Assembly (NCBI RefSeq): GCF_019226825.1
Contig: NZ_CP076643.1
Coordinates: forward strand, 2,108,001-2,172,000
Reading direction: 5' to 3'
DNA length: 64,000 bases
DNA from: Vibrio ostreae
GTDB lineage: Bacteria; Pseudomonadota; Gammaproteobacteria; Enterobacterales; Vibrionaceae
The notes under the pieces were generated by a model. The model was not told the origin of the DNA. It saw only the letters and a list, made by a program, of their open reading frames with translations, and searched no databases. Made by a program: the position numbers and the translations under genes. The stretch's first letter is position 1. Every line of letters begins with the position of its first letter. This document shows, in pieces, positions 12,042 through 23,479 of the stretch.

Positions 12042-13304
12042 TTAAAACTCTTTTTGTATCCAATTACGCAAACGACCGAATAATCCCGACACCGACTGGC
12101 GCTTAGGCTCCTGGTAATCGCTGTCGTCATTAATCTGGCTGTCTTTTGCGTAATGAAGTAAACCCACTGCCGTAGAATGATACGGCTCTTTAACGTAATC
12201 GGTCAGGCCACTGACCTCGAGAGGTTTGCCAACTCTGACCTGGTTGCGGAACACCCGCTCCGCACACTCAACTAAACCTTCTATTTGCGCCGCGCCGCCG
12301 GTTAACACAATACCGGCTGCCAGGTGATGTTTAATTCCGTCCTGGCGCAATGTTTCCTGAACTGAGTCAATCGTCTGGTTTACCAAGCCCATTAACTCAG
12401 TGTAGCGAGGCTCAATGACTTCCGACAAGGTTTGACGCTGCAAACTGCGAGACGGACGCCCACCCACGCTGGGAACGTTAACTGTGTCATCTTTGCTGAC
12501 CAGTTCGCTCAGCGCACAGCCGTATTTAACTTTGATCTCTTCGGCGTCGCTGACCGGTGTGCCGAATGCAAACGCAATATCACTGGTGACCGCGTTGCCG
12601 GCGTATGAAAGCACTTCGGTGTGCCTTAGAGCGCCGCCCGTCCAGATGGCAATATCCATGGTGCCTGCACCAATATCGATCACACACACACCAAGTTCGC
12701 GCTCATCTTCAGTAATAACGGCATTACTGGCCGCCAATCCTGAGTACACTAACTGTTCAACTTTTAAACCGCAACGTTCCACCGCTTTAATGATGTTTCT
12801 TGCCATATCATTGTGACAAGTGATCAAATGTACACTGACTTCCATACGTACACCTGATAATCCTAGCGGATTTTTAATGCCTTCTTGATAATCAATCGTA
12901 AATTCTTGAGGAATGACATGCAAGATTCGCTGCTCTTCACCAATTTTGATTGATTTCGCGGTATGGATCGCCCGATCCATATCGTCCTGGGACACCTCTT
13001 CATCCGAAATGGTTCCCATGCCTTTTTCAATTCGGCTGGCAATGTGTCGCCCGGAAATCGACAAAAACACATTGTTAATCTGGCACTCGGCCATTAATTC
13101 TGCCTGGTCTATCGCACGCTGGACCGATTTCACCACCGATTCCAGATCGTTGACGCCACCTTTATCCATACCACGAGATGGACTATTACCTGAGCCAATA
13201 ATATTAATTTGACCATCAGGGAGGACTTCACCCACAAGCGCGGATACGGTGGCGGTGCCGATATCCAGACCAACAATAATGTTGTCGTTGGCAGTTTTAG
13301 TCAT
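12042..13304 (-). CDS. ftsA: Cell division protein FtsA
   Basis: FtsA is the actin-like ATPase that tethers FtsZ filaments to the inner membrane. The 420-residue protein starts with the phosphate-binding segment VGLDIGTATV, carries the second phosphate motif VIDIGAGTMD near residue 200, and ends in the amphipathic membrane helix LFGRLRNWIQKEF. Its start overlaps the end of ftsQ by 8 bases, consistent with translational coupling. Confidence 0.98.
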   Translation of the reverse strand: MTKTANDNIIVGLDIGTATVSALVGEVLPDGQINIIGSGNSPSRGMDKGGVNDLESVVKSVQRAIDQAELMAECQINNVFLSISGRHIASRIEKGMGTISDEEVSQDDMDRAIHTAKSIKIGEEQRILHVIPQEFTIDYQEGIKNPLGLSGVRMEVSVHLITCHNDMARNIIKAVERCGLKVEQLVYSGLAASNAVITEDERELGVCVIDIGAGTMDIAIWTGGALRHTEVLSYAGNAVTSDIAFAFGTPVSDAEEIKVKYGCALSELVSKDDTVNVPSVGGRPSRSLQRQTLSEVIEPRYTELMGLVNQTIDSVQETLRQDGIKHHLAAGIVLTGGAAQIEGLVECAERVFRNQVRVGKPLEVSGLTDYVKEPYHSTAVGLLHYAKDSQINDDSDYQEPKRQSVSGLFGRLRNWIQKEF

Positions 13305-14166
13305 CTGTATTCTCTTGTGCTAACTCTTGTTCTGAGATCCAACCTACTGCAGCGCCGGTATCGTATCTGAGGTCGATATAACTGACCCGGTCAGCGTCAC
13401 TGCCTAATTGCTTGTAGAGCAGGAAAAAGCGGTTAATACGTTCATCAAGCGACTCTTTTCCCAACTCCAGCCGGATACCGTTATCCAAAATGATTTGCCA
13501 GGCGCGGCGTTCATTGAGCAGCAGCGATGAGATGCTGTGCCCGATACGCGCAAACTTATCCTGATACTGGCGCCAGACTTTTAACACTTCCGGCGCACTG
13601 CCCTGTGGGCCATACAGTTTTACGTGCTCTTCATTCACCAGACCGATATCGCCGTCAAACACGTACCCAGTGTCATCCAACAGCGCATTACCATTCCAGA
13701 TGGCGGCAACTTTGTGCTCGGTCAGAAACACTTTAATCGTATCCGGCCACTGCTTGCGAATCGAAGCATGTGACACCCAGGGAATCGACTGCACGCTGTC
13801 CTGCAGCACATCAATATCCTGGGACATAAAAGTGCCGATGTGATCGATACGGGCAAAAGCCCGCTGCACATCAGAGGTCGAGACGTATTGTAAATCACCC
13901 TGCAATACGATTTTGGACAGTGGCAGACGTTGCTCGTCCCACATCCAGCTGATCGTCGAATACAACAAAAAGCCAATCAGCAACAGCACCACGATAAAAA
14001 AACTGCCGCCAGCGGCATGTTGTTTTAATTGCGGCGACGCGGACAATCGGCGACCTTCGGCAAACACGTTACCTTTGGCGAACACATTATTCAGCAAAGT
14101 CCGATGATCCTGTTGACGACTGGCAAATTGATTCCCTATTTCTTTTTGCAATAGAGGCAAAAGCAC
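13297..14166 (-). CDS. ftsQ: Cell division protein FtsQ
   Basis: FtsQ is a bitopic inner-membrane protein that bridges early and late division proteins with FtsL/FtsB. The predicted 289 residues have a cytoplasmic N-terminus of about 50 residues, one membrane segment (FFIVVLLLIGFLLYSTI, about 56-72), then the POTRA domain beginning at LPLSKIVLQG and the beta domain. The start is a GTG and is uncertain: a near-consensus promoter ends only 16 bases upstream, leaving a leader of about 10 bases. In-frame GTG or TTG codons further in are possible starts and would leave the membrane segment intact. Confidence 0.92.
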   Translation of the reverse strand: MLLPLLQKEIGNQFASRQQDHRTLLNNVFAKGNVFAEGRRLSASPQLKQHAAGGSFFIVVLLLIGFLLYSTISWMWDEQRLPLSKIVLQGDLQYVSTSDVQRAFARIDHIGTFMSQDIDVLQDSVQSIPWVSHASIRKQWPDTIKVFLTEHKVAAIWNGNALLDDTGYVFDGDIGLVNEEHVKLYGPQGSAPEVLKVWRQYQDKFARIGHSISSLLLNERRAWQIILDNGIRLELGKESLDERINRFFLLYKQLGSDADRVSYIDLRYDTGAAVGWISEQELAQENTDD

Positions 14167-14182
14167 TGACTTTAACCTTTGG

Positions 14183-14210
14183 ATTATACTGAGGTGCTGG
14201 AAAGTATCAA
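14183..14210 (-). promoter_or_regulatory. Promoter immediately upstream of ftsQ
   Basis: On the minus strand TTGATA (14205-14210), 16 bases, TATAAT (14183-14188). The -10 is perfect and the -35 matches 5 of 6. It sits in the 129-bp gap between murC and ftsQ and would transcribe ftsQ-ftsA-ftsZ separately from the mur genes. Confidence 0.65.
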
Positions 14211-14295
14211 ATACTGATAGATAAAATTACTCGTCAATATGAGCTTAGTTCAGCCACCACCCCAGATATACAACTTTTTACTTTTTTTTGCAGCG

Positions 14296-15756
14296 TTACT
14301 GCCCTTGCATCTTTTCAATGCACAGTTCCAACGCCGCCAAATCTTTGGCTACTTTGCCCACATCACCGGCGCCTTGCGTCAGAACCAGGTCACCGTCTTG
14401 TAGGACGTTGGCTAAAACTGACGGTAAGGTCTTGCTGTCAGGGACAAAAATCGGATCCAGCTTACCGCGGCTACGAATGGTGCGGCACAGGGATCGGCTG
14501 TCTGCACCAGCGATGGGTTTCTCACCGGCCGAGTACACATCCAGCATCAGCAGCACATCAACCTGCTCCAGCACATTGGCAAAATCGTCATACAGATCGC
14601 GGGTCCGGGTGTAACGGTGCGGCTGGAAAATCATCACCAGACGTTTATCACTCCAGCCATTGCGCGCGGCAGCGATGGTCACATCCACTTCGGTCGGGTG
14701 ATGGCCATAGTCGTCCACCAGCATCGCTTTACCACGACCAGTGGCAAATTCACCCAACTGGTCAAAACGACGCCCGGTGCCCTGGGTACTCTCCATCGCG
14801 CGCAGAATAGCGCCATCATCGACATCGTCTTCGGTCGCCACCGCAATCGCGGCGGCGGCATTGAGTGCATTGTGGCGGCCCGGAATATTGAGAGTGATAT
14901 CGAGGTTTTTGCGCCCCTGACGCACCACGGTAAATTTGCCCTGCTGACCCTCCTGGCGGTAATTTTCAATCCGCACATCGGCGTCTTGTGAGAAACCGTA
15001 AGTGATCACATGGCGGCTGATACGCGGGATCAATTCACGAATCACCGCGTCGTCGACACACATGATCGCGCGACCGTAGAACGGCAGGTTATGCAGAAAT
15101 TCGATAAAGGTCTGTTTCAGAGTTTCAAAATCGCCACCATAAGTGTCCATGTGATCCGCTTCGATGTTGGTCACAATCGACATCATCGGCTGCAGATGCA
15201 GGAACGAGGCATCACTCTCGTCGGCTTCAGCAATCAGAATACGGCTCGAACCAAGACGGGCGTTAGTACCGGCACTTTTCACCAAGCCGCCGTTGACAAA
15301 GGTCGGGTCGAGGCCGGCTTCAGAATAAATCTGTGTCACCAACGCTGTGGTGGTGGTTTTACCGTGCGTACCGGCCACCGCGATACCGTGACGAAAACGC
15401 ATCAGCTCAGCCAGCATCTCGGCGCGGCGCACAACAGGGATACGTTTTTCACGCGCCGCTTTGATTTCCGGGTTCTGTTCATTGATAGCGGTCGAGACCA
15501 CGACCACGCTGGCCTGCGCTATGTTCTCTGCAGCATGGCCGATAAAAATGGCGGCACCTTTTTCCGCCAGACGCTGAGTCACAGCGTTCGAGGCGATATC
15601 AGACCCTGAGATCTGGTACCCCTCATTGAGCAACACCTCAGCGATCCCGCTCATACCGGCACCGCCGATACCGATAAAATGAATGCATTTCACCCGGCGC
15701 ATTTCCGGAACCATAGCGCGAATCTGTGCTAAATCTTGCGTGTGTTTAATTGTCAT
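14296..15756 (-). CDS. murC: UDP-N-acetylmuramate--L-alanine ligase
   Basis: MurC adds L-Ala to UDP-MurNAc, the first amino acid of the stem peptide. The 486-residue protein shows the three Mur-ligase domains: a Rossmann-like UDP-binding segment ([16 protein letters not shown], about 27-42), the ATP loop GTHGKTTTT (129-137) and the C-terminal domain with DDYGHHPTE. It follows murG by 10 bases on the same strand; unlike in E. coli, no ddlB lies between murC and ftsQ. Confidence 0.99.
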   Translation of the reverse strand: MTIKHTQDLAQIRAMVPEMRRVKCIHFIGIGGAGMSGIAEVLLNEGYQISGSDIASNAVTQRLAEKGAAIFIGHAAENIAQASVVVVSTAINEQNPEIKAAREKRIPVVRRAEMLAELMRFRHGIAVAGTHGKTTTTALVTQIYSEAGLDPTFVNGGLVKSAGTNARLGSSRILIAEADESDASFLHLQPMMSIVTNIEADHMDTYGGDFETLKQTFIEFLHNLPFYGRAIMCVDDAVIRELIPRISRHVITYGFSQDADVRIENYRQEGQQGKFTVVRQGRKNLDITLNIPGRHNALNAAAAIAVATEDDVDDGAILRAMESTQGTGRRFDQLGEFATGRGKAMLVDDYGHHPTEVDVTIAAARNGWSDKRLVMIFQPHRYTRTRDLYDDFANVLEQVDVLLMLDVYSAGEKPIAGADSRSLCRTIRSRGKLDPIFVPDSKTLPSVLANVLQDGDLVLTQGAGDVGKVAKDLAALELCIEKMQGQ

Positions 15757-15766
15757 GAATCTGTTC

Positions 15767-16849
15767 TCAATTTGGAGTGTGGCCAGGCTCTGTCAGCGCA
15801 ATAATCGCCTCCGCCACCACTTTATCTGCGTCCAGTTTGGCCGCATGGCGGGCCTGCTCGGCCATCGCCAGCAGCGCCGCGCGATCCAGGCCGGAAATCG
15901 TCTGTGCCAGTTTATCCACGGTCAGTTGCGGCTGCTCAATCATTTGCGCCGCGCCGCATTCGACCAGATGGTCGGCATTAAGCGCCTGCTGGCGGTCTTT
16001 GTGCATAAACGGAATGAAAACCGCGCCGACTCCGGCTGCAGACACTTCAGAAACGGTCAAAGCGCCTGAGCGGCACACCAGAAGGTCGGCCCAGGCATAA
16101 GCCTGCGCCACATCATCGATAAACTCGGTCACTTCGGCATCAGTCACGCCCTGCTGCTGATACGCCTGTTCTACCTCAGCCTGGTTATTTTTGCCCGCCT
16201 GATGGCGAATCTGATAACCGGCGCCCAGTTTCGCGGCGACCTGCGGCAGAGTCTGGTTAAGAATTCGTGCGCCCTGACTGCCGCCCATGACCAGAATCCG
16301 CACCGGGCCTTCACGCCCAGCCAGACGCTGCGCTGGTGCCGGCAACGCCACCACATCGGCGCGAACCGGGTTACCCACTACCGGCGCGTGCGGGAATGCG
16401 CCGTCAAAAGCCTGAAAGACCTTACGGGCTATTTTCGACAGCCACTGGTTGGTCAGTCCGGCCACCGCATTCTGTTCATGCAGCACGACTGGAATACCCA
16501 GCGTCCAGGCGGCGATGCCTCCCGGCCCACTGACGTAACCGCCCATGCCCAGCACCGCATCCGGCTGCCAGGCCTGCATATGACGGCGTGCCTGCATAAT
16601 GGCGTTCACTATCTGAAACGGCGCTTTAATCAGGCGCGCGATACCCTGTCCGCGTAATCCTTTGACGCGAATAAAATCAATCTCGATACCATGCTTAGGC
16701 ACCAGATCCGCTTCCATACGATCAGCGGTGCCCAGCCAGCGGATGTCCCATCCCTGCTGCTGCAGCTGTTTCGCCACCGCCAGCCCCGGAAAGACATGCC
16801 CTCCGGTGCCACCAGCCATTACCATCAATCGTTTATTGTTTTTCATCAT
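15767..16849 (-). CDS. murG: Lipid II synthase: UDP-GlcNAc transferase MurG
   Basis: MurG transfers GlcNAc to lipid I at the cytoplasmic face of the membrane, giving lipid II. Its diagnostic glycine loop [10 protein letters not shown] lies near the N-terminus and the second, [13 protein letters not shown], opens the C-terminal Rossmann domain. I place the start at the ATG at 16849 ([14 protein letters not shown], 360 residues), which overlaps the ftsW end by 17 bases; the adjacent ATG at 16846 is equally possible. A longer frame from 16897 adds unrelated residues. Confidence 0.97.
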   Translation of the reverse strand: MMKNNKRLMVMAGGTGGHVFPGLAVAKQLQQQGWDIRWLGTADRMEADLVPKHGIEIDFIRVKGLRGQGIARLIKAPFQIVNAIMQARRHMQAWQPDAVLGMGGYVSGPGGIAAWTLGIPVVLHEQNAVAGLTNQWLSKIARKVFQAFDGAFPHAPVVGNPVRADVVALPAPAQRLAGREGPVRILVMGGSQGARILNQTLPQVAAKLGAGYQIRHQAGKNNQAEVEQAYQQQGVTDAEVTEFIDDVAQAYAWADLLVCRSGALTVSEVSAAGVGAVFIPFMHKDRQQALNADHLVECGAAQMIEQPQLTVDKLAQTISGLDRAALLAMAEQARHAAKLDADKVVAEAIIALTEPGHTPN

Positions 16850-18026
16850 TGAGTTCTTTTGTGTTGTGGCGTTGCGCCAGCCGGCATTCGTGATCAATAC
16901 GTAACAGTATCGACACCGCCACCGACATAATAATCAAACTGGAGCCGCCGTAACTGATCAGCGGCAGAGTCAGGCCTTTGGTGGGCACCATACCGGCCGC
17001 AGCACCGACGTTAACTAAGGTCTGAAACGCAAACCAGATACCGATACCAAACGCCAGATAACCACCAAACTGGTGATCGTGTTCGAACGCTTTTTTACCG
17101 ATCAGGATCGCTTTGAATACCAGGCTGAAAATCAGCATCAGCACCAGAGTGACACCGACAAAACCAAGCTCTTCTGCCATCACGGCGAATACAAAGTCGG
17201 TGTGCGCTTCCGGCAGGTACTCCAGCTTCTGAATCGAGTTGCCCAGCCCCTGGCCGAACCATTCGCCACGGCCAAAAGCCATCAGAGACTGAGTCAGCTG
17301 ATAACCGCTGCCAAACGGGTCTTCCCACGGGTCTAGAAATGAGGTCACACGGCGGATACGATACGGTTCAGCAGCAATCAGCGCCACCACGGCCAGAATG
17401 CCAGCCACCATCAGCGCCAGGAACTGGGACAGTTTGGCCCCGGCAATAAACAGCATGCCAAACAGCGTCACCAGCATCACGATCACGGTCCCGAGATCGG
17501 GCTGACCGAGCAGCAGGATCGCCAAGGTCCCAAACACCATGATCGGCTTCATAAAGCCGCCGAAGAAGGTCTGGCGTACTTCATCGTGTTTACGCACCAG
17601 ATAACCGGACATGAAAATAAACAGTGACAGCTTAGCCACCTCGGCCGGCTGCAGGTTGAACAGCCCGAGCGGGATCCAGCGCGATGCACCGTTGACCGAC
17701 TTACCGGCCAGCAACACGATGATCAGTAAAAGGAATGAGATCGCCAGCAACACGGTGCTGTATTGCATCCAGCGTTGCATCGGTACCCGCAGCACCACGG
17801 AAGAAGTGGCGAGCGCCAGCAACAGAAAGATGCCGTGGCGGAACATAAAGTGGAACGGATCGTCAGTCAGCCGTGAACTGATTGGGAACGAAGCCGACGT
17901 CACCATCACCAGGCCAATCAGCATCAGGCCGAGCGCAATCCACACCAGTTGCCGGTCAAACAGGACTTGTGGTGAGGGCGTGCGCAGCCAGTGGCTCAGG
18001 GCGGAAATGGGTCTGGACAGTAACAA
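16833..18026 (-). CDS. ftsW: Septal peptidoglycan polymerase FtsW (SEDS)
   Basis: FtsW is the SEDS-family glycosyltransferase that works with FtsI to build septal peptidoglycan. The 397-residue protein is strongly hydrophobic with about ten membrane segments and has SEDS landmarks [29 protein letters not shown] and the C-terminal LISYGGSS. It starts at TTG, with AAGGGA six bases upstream. murD lies about 100 bases upstream, separated by a palindromic hairpin. Confidence 0.98.
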   Translation of the reverse strand: MLLSRPISALSHWLRTPSPQVLFDRQLVWIALGLMLIGLVMVTSASFPISSRLTDDPFHFMFRHGIFLLLALATSSVVLRVPMQRWMQYSTVLLAISFLLLIIVLLAGKSVNGASRWIPLGLFNLQPAEVAKLSLFIFMSGYLVRKHDEVRQTFFGGFMKPIMVFGTLAILLLGQPDLGTVIVMLVTLFGMLFIAGAKLSQFLALMVAGILAVVALIAAEPYRIRRVTSFLDPWEDPFGSGYQLTQSLMAFGRGEWFGQGLGNSIQKLEYLPEAHTDFVFAVMAEELGFVGVTLVLMLIFSLVFKAILIGKKAFEHDHQFGGYLAFGIGIWFAFQTLVNVGAAAGMVPTKGLTLPLISYGGSSLIIMSVAVSILLRIDHECRLAQRHNTKELNDEKQ

Positions 18027-18052
18027 AATCGTTCCCTTGGTTTAATTGCATC

Positions 18053-18076
18053 AAGCGCTTAATGAAATAAGCGCTT
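18053..18076. repeat. Hairpin of two AAGCGCTT palindromes between murD and ftsW
   Basis: AAGCGCTTA, loop ATGAAA, TAAGCGCTT forms a perfect 9-bp stem, and each arm contains the self-palindrome AAGCGCTT. It lies in the 102-bp gap inside the otherwise tightly packed mur/fts run. There is no T-tract, so it is more likely an RNA processing or protein-binding site than a terminator. Confidence 0.6.
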
Positions 18077-18128
18077 AGTTAAGTACATCGATAACGCTGC
18101 ACACCGGCAGATGATGCTGATTGATAGA

Positions 18129-19463
18129 TTAAGCATAGTGACGGGCCAGCTCAGCAAAAGCATCGCCGCGCGCCATAAAGTTAGCAAACTGATCAAAGCT
18201 GGCACAGGCAGGCGACAGTAAGACCATATCTCCGGCCTGAAGTTGCGGGCGAATCGCACGCACCACATCCTGCATGCTGTCATAACGCTGCGCCGACGGA
18301 TGAAGCGACATAAACTGATCGCCGTCGCGGCCGAAACAGCACAATTGCAGCGGCAGCGTAGCCAACACCGGCTGCAGCGGCGTAAAGTCCGCCCCTTTGC
18401 CAACCCCACCGACCAACAGGTACAAAGTGCCCTGTACGCTCAGACCAGACAGCGCGGCCAGCGTGCTGGCCACGTTGGTGGCCTTAGAGTCGTTAACCCA
18501 GGTTATACCCTGATTATCGGCAACCACCTGACAACGATGTGTCAATCCGGTGTAAGACTTAAGCGCCGCGAGTGCATTTGTATAATTCACGCCCGCGGCA
18601 TCGAGTAAAGCAAGCACCGTCAGTACGTTAGCGACATTGTGTCGCCCGACTAAGGTCAGTTCACGGCTCGGTAGTACTGCCGTGCCGCGCGCCATCAGCC
18701 ACTCCTGCGGCTCAGCGCCGTCGGCACTGATGAGTGCCGTGCAGTAATCGGCCGGCTGTTCCAGACCAAAGCTCACGCTGCGGACATTGTCCTGCTCGGG
18801 CCAGGTCTGATTGTCATCGGCGTTAATCACCGCCGTGGCCGCATGGTCAAAAATCCGCAGTTTCGCCGCGCGGTAGCCCTGCATGCTGTCGTAGCGGTCC
18901 ATATGATCTTCAGACAAATTAAGGAAGGCGGCGGCAACCGGCGCCAGGCTGGCAGTAGTTTCAAGCTGGAAGCTGGACAGCTCCAGCACATACAGCTCAG
19001 CAGACGTCGCGAGTAAATCCAGTGCCGGCACACCAATGTTACCGCCAATCGCGGTTGCAACACCGGCAGCGTTAGCCAGCACGCCGGTTAAATCGGTGAC
19101 GGTGCTTTTGCCGTTTGAACCGGTAATCGTAATCACCGGCTTATCGCAGTGCCAGGCAAACAGCTCAATGTCACCCACCACAGGGACTCCGGCGGCCAGC
19201 GCCTGCTGAATCTGCGCCGTGGCCAGCGCAATGCCGGGGTTGGCGACAATCAGATCCGCCTCCAGCAGCCACTCCAGGTTCCAGCTGCCGCAATGCAGGC
19301 CGACCTCAGGGGTAAGCTGGTCACGCCCGGGCGGCGTATCACGGGTATCAATCACCCGCACCTGCAACTGAGGATGAAATTTTTGCAGATATTTAACGAC
19401 AGAGAGCCCGGTAATACCGAGCCCTGCGACCACTACATGCTTAATGCCTTGCCAACGGTCCAT
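18129..19463 (-). CDS. murD: UDP-MurNAc-L-alanine--D-glutamate ligase
   Basis: MurD adds D-Glu to UDP-MurNAc-L-Ala in the cytoplasm. The 444-residue protein begins with the UDP-binding loop [16 protein letters not shown] (about 10-25), has the ATP loop [13 protein letters not shown] (about 112-124), and the central-domain motif [11 protein letters not shown] with the catalytic carboxylate and His. It is 44 bases downstream of mraY in the same direction. Confidence 0.98.
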   Translation of the reverse strand: MDRWQGIKHVVVAGLGITGLSVVKYLQKFHPQLQVRVIDTRDTPPGRDQLTPEVGLHCGSWNLEWLLEADLIVANPGIALATAQIQQALAAGVPVVGDIELFAWHCDKPVITITGSNGKSTVTDLTGVLANAAGVATAIGGNIGVPALDLLATSAELYVLELSSFQLETTASLAPVAAAFLNLSEDHMDRYDSMQGYRAAKLRIFDHAATAVINADDNQTWPEQDNVRSVSFGLEQPADYCTALISADGAEPQEWLMARGTAVLPSRELTLVGRHNVANVLTVLALLDAAGVNYTNALAALKSYTGLTHRCQVVADNQGITWVNDSKATNVASTLAALSGLSVQGTLYLLVGGVGKGADFTPLQPVLATLPLQLCCFGRDGDQFMSLHPSAQRYDSMQDVVRAIRPQLQAGDMVLLSPACASFDQFANFMARGDAFAELARHYA

Positions 19464-19507
19464 TTTATTTCCAATTTCAGTGAGTTACTTTAACGTCACC
19501 AGCCGGA

Positions 19508-20590
19508 TTAGCGCACCTTAAGCGTCGCCAAACCAATCAGTACCAGTACGATAGAAATGATCCAGAAACGTACGATAACCCGCGGCTCCGGCCAGCCTTT
19601 CAATTCATAGTGGTGATGGATAGGGGCCATACGGAAGATACGCTGACCGCGCAACTTGTAAGAGCCGACCTGCAGAATCACCGACAGAGTTTCCATCACG
19701 AACACACCGCCCATGATCACCAGCACAAACTCCTGACGCACCAGCACGGCAATCGTACCCAGCGCGCCGCCCAGTGCCAGTGAGCCGACATCGCCCATAA
19801 ACACTTGCGCCGGATAGGTGTTGAACCACAAGAAGCCCAGGCCGGCACCGACCATGGCAGTACAGACCACCACCAGCTCCGAGGTGTACGGAATGTATGG
19901 AATATGCAGATAATTAGCGAAGTTAACGTTACCGGTTGCCCAGGCAATCACGGCAAAACCGGCCGCGACCAGTACGGTCGGCATGATCGCCAGGCCATCC
20001 AGACCATCGGTCAGGTTGACCGCATTACTGGTTCCGACAATCACAAAGTAAGTCAGCACGATGTACAACAGCCCCAACTGCGGCATGACATCTTTGAAGA
20101 AAGGCACCACCAGCTGAGTCGCGGCAGTATCCTGGCCATGGGCGTACAGGGCAAATGCCACCACCAGCGCAATCGCCGACTGCCAGAAATATTTCCAGCG
20201 TGCGATCAGGCCGTCGGTGTTCTTACGCACCACTTTACGGTAATCATCGACAAAACCGACCACCCCATAGCCGAGTAGTACCGCCAGTACCGCCCACACA
20301 TACGGGTTGCTTAAATCAGACCACAGCAGGACAGTGATAATGATCGAAGCCAGAATCATCACCCCGCCCATGGTCGGCGTACCGCGTTTACTGAAATGCG
20401 ATTCCGGACCGTCGTTACGTACCACCTGGCCGATTTGCAGCAGCTGCAGGCGTTTAATCAGACGCGGGCCCATCCACAAGGAGAGCGCCAGGGCGGTCAG
20501 GATGCTGACGATTGCTCGAAATGACAGGTATTCAAACAAACGGAAAAACGAAAAATATGGCTGGAGTAACTCCGCAAGCCAAATAATCAT
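19508..20590 (-). CDS. mraY: Phospho-MurNAc-pentapeptide translocase
   Basis: MraY transfers phospho-MurNAc-pentapeptide to undecaprenyl phosphate, making lipid I in the inner membrane. The 360-residue polytopic protein has about ten membrane segments and the family motifs [20 protein letters not shown] (Asp pair), [10 protein letters not shown] and [10 protein letters not shown]. Its start overlaps the murF stop by 4 bases (ATGA), a sign of coupled translation. Confidence 0.99.
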   Translation of the reverse strand: MIIWLAELLQPYFSFFRLFEYLSFRAIVSILTALALSLWMGPRLIKRLQLLQIGQVVRNDGPESHFSKRGTPTMGGVMILASIIITVLLWSDLSNPYVWAVLAVLLGYGVVGFVDDYRKVVRKNTDGLIARWKYFWQSAIALVVAFALYAHGQDTAATQLVVPFFKDVMPQLGLLYIVLTYFVIVGTSNAVNLTDGLDGLAIMPTVLVAAGFAVIAWATGNVNFANYLHIPYIPYTSELVVVCTAMVGAGLGFLWFNTYPAQVFMGDVGSLALGGALGTIAVLVRQEFVLVIMGGVFVMETLSVILQVGSYKLRGQRIFRMAPIHHHYELKGWPEPRVIVRFWIISIVLVLIGLATLKVR

Positions 20591-21948
20591 GAGTATTTCT
20601 CCTTAAGAGCAGCAGCGATCTGGCCCATACCCGCACTGTTCGCCCCTTTGACGATCAGTACGTGAGCGCGATCCTGTTGTTGGTCAAGTTGCTGCTCGAT
20701 AAACATAATCATATCCTGATGAGAGGTAAAATGACGGCCGTGACAGACCTCGCTGATCACTTTCGTATCCTCACCATATGTCAGAACATATTCAAACTGG
20801 AATGGTGCAGCATGTTCACCGACTTGTCGGTGAAGTGCAAGGCTTTCCTCGCCTAACTCGGCCATATTGCCTAAAATCAACCAGCGAGTGGCACAAAAAC
20901 CACCCAGCAGATCCACCGCGGCCTGCATGGCCGGAACACTGGCATTGTAGCTGTCGTCAATCAGACGAATGTTGTCGGTCAGTTGCGTCGCTTCCACCCG
21001 GCCTTTCACTTTGGCCAGATGAGCCAGCCCGGCCTGAACCTCACTCAGTGTCGCGCCCAGTTCCAGTGCCAGTGCGCAGGCTGCCAGCGCATTGGCGACA
21101 TTGTGCTGGCCGATAATGCCAAGCTTCACCGCGATTTCTCCCTGCGGCGTCACCATGATAAAACTCGCTTCACCGGCGCTATTCAACACGATGTCACGCG
21201 GATAAAAGTCAGCGCTGTGATCCGTCACGGAAAAAGTTTGCACCGTTTTGTCGGCCAGCACCGCCTGCCACAGTTCACCGCCGTGACTATCGAGGTTGAC
21301 CAGTGCGGTGCTCCCCGGCTTAAGACCCTGATAAATTTCACCTTTAGCGCGTTTCACCCCATCAATCGAGCCAAAACCTTCCAGGTGCGCAGCCGCCACA
21401 TTGTTGACCACTGCCACATCCGGCTTCACCAGCGCGGTGGTATAAGCAATCTCACCGATGTGATTGGCACCAAGCTCAATCACCGCGTAATCATCCTGCG
21501 CTGTCGAGCGCAGCAGCGTCAGCGGCACCCCGATATCATTATTAAAGTTACCGGCGGTAAACAGCACCTGACCTTTGGCGCTAAGAATACTGGCCACCAT
21601 CTCTTTAACCGTGGTTTTACCGCAGCTGCCGGTGATCGCAATGGTCGGGGTTTGGCACTGCTGATGCACCCAGCTTGCCAGCTGGCCGAGCGCCTGTTTG
21701 CTGTCGTCCACAATCAGTTGCGGCGCCGCAACCGCCAGTTCGCGCTCAACCAACAAGGCACTGGCACCGGCTTCTACTGCCTGGGCGGCAAAATCGTGCG
21801 CGTCAAAGCGCTCGCCGACCAGAGCCACAAACAAGGCTTCAGGCGGCAGATTGCGGGTATCGGTTGAGACCGCACTGATTGCGCGGTCTGCGCCCACAAG
21901 GCGCGCGCCCAGTACAGCCGCAAGCTGAGTTAAAGTCGTGGTAATCAT
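20587..21948 (-). CDS. murF: UDP-MurNAc-tripeptide--D-alanyl-D-alanine ligase
   Basis: MurF adds the D-Ala-D-Ala dipeptide, completing the cytoplasmic pentapeptide precursor. The 453-residue protein has the ATP loop [13 protein letters not shown] (about 105-117), the [10 protein letters not shown] motif of the central domain, and [11 protein letters not shown] in the C-terminal domain, which is typical of MurF. It overlaps murE and mraY by 4 bases at each end. Confidence 0.98.
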   Translation of the reverse strand: MITTTLTQLAAVLGARLVGADRAISAVSTDTRNLPPEALFVALVGERFDAHDFAAQAVEAGASALLVERELAVAAPQLIVDDSKQALGQLASWVHQQCQTPTIAITGSCGKTTVKEMVASILSAKGQVLFTAGNFNNDIGVPLTLLRSTAQDDYAVIELGANHIGEIAYTTALVKPDVAVVNNVAAAHLEGFGSIDGVKRAKGEIYQGLKPGSTALVNLDSHGGELWQAVLADKTVQTFSVTDHSADFYPRDIVLNSAGEASFIMVTPQGEIAVKLGIIGQHNVANALAACALALELGATLSEVQAGLAHLAKVKGRVEATQLTDNIRLIDDSYNASVPAMQAAVDLLGGFCATRWLILGNMAELGEESLALHRQVGEHAAPFQFEYVLTYGEDTKVISEVCHGRHFTSHQDMIMFIEQQLDQQQDRAHVLIVKGANSAGMGQIAAALKEKYS

Positions 21949-23432
21949 GCCGGTAACTCCAGTAATTGTTGGGCGCTTTCACGGTCCGAGTAGTGAATCG
22001 TCTCATCCGCCAGCACCTGATAATCTTCATGCCCTTTGCCCGCCAGCAGAATGATGTCCTGCTCACCGGCCTGCTGCAGCGCAAAACGCGCCGCATCCAG
22101 ACGGCGGTGCTCGACATGGGCATGGGCAGGCTCACGCATACCGGCCAGCATGTCCTGGACGATTCGTTGCGGGTCTTCACTGCGCGGGTTGTCGTCGGTC
22201 AGAATCACCCGATCGGCAAACTGCTCCGCCACGGCGGCCATCATAGGTCGTTTGCCTGTATCGCGGTCACCGCCGCAGCCGAAAATGGCCCATAAGCGGC
22301 CCTGACAATGTACGCGCAATGCACGCAACGCCTTTTCCAGCGCATCCGGCGTGTGGGCGTAATCGACCACGATTTTGGCTTTACCTGGTGCCTGAAACAG
22401 TTCCATGCGACCTAAAACCGGGGTCAGTTTAGGCGCCGCCGCTAACAACGCCGTTTTATCAAAACCGAGACTGAGTAAGGTCGCCAGTGCCAGCAGCAGA
22501 TTGGACGCATTAAATTCGCCAATCAGCGGCGCATGCAGCTGCCCTTCGCCCCAGCTGCTGCTGAAATCAAGGGTAATCCCACTTTCAGCATAACTGACGG
22601 ACGTTGCCCATAAACGGCGTTCAGACGCTGGCTGGGCAAGCAGAGAAACCGCCACAGATTGGGAGAGCTGTGCAGCCCATTCAGCGCCGACAGCGTCGTC
22701 GACATTGATAATCGCATGCTGCGTATTGTGCTCGGTGAACAGGCTCAGTTTGGCGGCGGCGTAAGCCTGCATGGTGCCGTGATAATCAAGATGGTCGCGG
22801 CTGAGGTTAGAAAACACCCCGGCGGCGAAAGTCAGCGCTTTGACGCGCCCCTGCACCAGACCATGCGAGGAGACCTCCATCGCGGTGTATTGCGCACCTT
22901 GCTGCGCCAGCGTATGCAGCGTCTCCTGCACCTGAAGTGCATTACCTGTGGTATTGGCGGCAGGCGCAAGGTTGGCCAAAAAGCCATTACCGGTTGTGCC
23001 CATCACCGCAGCTTTGCTGCCGAGCAGTTCAATCCACTGCGCGATCAGCTGGGAAATGGTGGTTTTGCCATTGGTGCCGGTGACGGCAATCACCTGATTA
23101 GCATGTACGCCGTACAGACGGCCGGCCAGAGCGGACAAATGGTCACCCAGTTCGGCCAGATAGACAACAGCCATACCGCTGCGCCACTCGAGCTGGCCAT
23201 GCGGATGCTGCTCACACGCCTGCGCCAGAACCAGATTCGCGCCTTGCTGCAACGCTTTATCGATAAAGCGGCGTCCGTCGGCTGCATGGCCGATAATGGC
23301 GACAAAGGTATCGCCCGGGTTGACTTTGCGACTGTCGAGTTCCAGCCGGGTGACGGTCAGCGCCGTCAGTTCTGGCTCATCAATGCTCAGCCAGGGAGCA
23401 AGCAGTTGGGGTAAGGCCATGCCAGTGTTCAT
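21945..23432 (-). CDS. murE: UDP-MurNAc-dipeptide--meso-diaminopimelate ligase
   Basis: MurE adds the third residue of the stem peptide. The DNPRSEDP motif near residue 410 is the signature of meso-diaminopimelate (rather than lysine) specificity, matching dapB in this window. The ATP loop VTGTNGKTT is at 117-125 and the 495-residue length is normal. The murE-murF-mraY genes are fused by 4-base overlaps; ftsI ends 47 bases upstream. Confidence 0.98.
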   Translation of the reverse strand: MNTGMALPQLLAPWLSIDEPELTALTVTRLELDSRKVNPGDTFVAIIGHAADGRRFIDKALQQGANLVLAQACEQHPHGQLEWRSGMAVVYLAELGDHLSALAGRLYGVHANQVIAVTGTNGKTTISQLIAQWIELLGSKAAVMGTTGNGFLANLAPAANTTGNALQVQETLHTLAQQGAQYTAMEVSSHGLVQGRVKALTFAAGVFSNLSRDHLDYHGTMQAYAAAKLSLFTEHNTQHAIINVDDAVGAEWAAQLSQSVAVSLLAQPASERRLWATSVSYAESGITLDFSSSWGEGQLHAPLIGEFNASNLLLALATLLSLGFDKTALLAAAPKLTPVLGRMELFQAPGKAKIVVDYAHTPDALEKALRALRVHCQGRLWAIFGCGGDRDTGKRPMMAAVAEQFADRVILTDDNPRSEDPQRIVQDMLAGMREPAHAHVEHRRLDAARFALQQAGEQDIILLAGKGHEDYQVLADETIHYSDRESAQQLLELPA

Positions 23433-23479
23433 TGTATTCTCACACTCTCTGCCCCTGCCGTGACGACGGCCGGGTTGGT

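Noticed and set aside
20983..21867. A 294-codon plus-strand frame opposite murF
   Set aside because: Antisense shadow of a certain gene; no domain or ribosome binding site.
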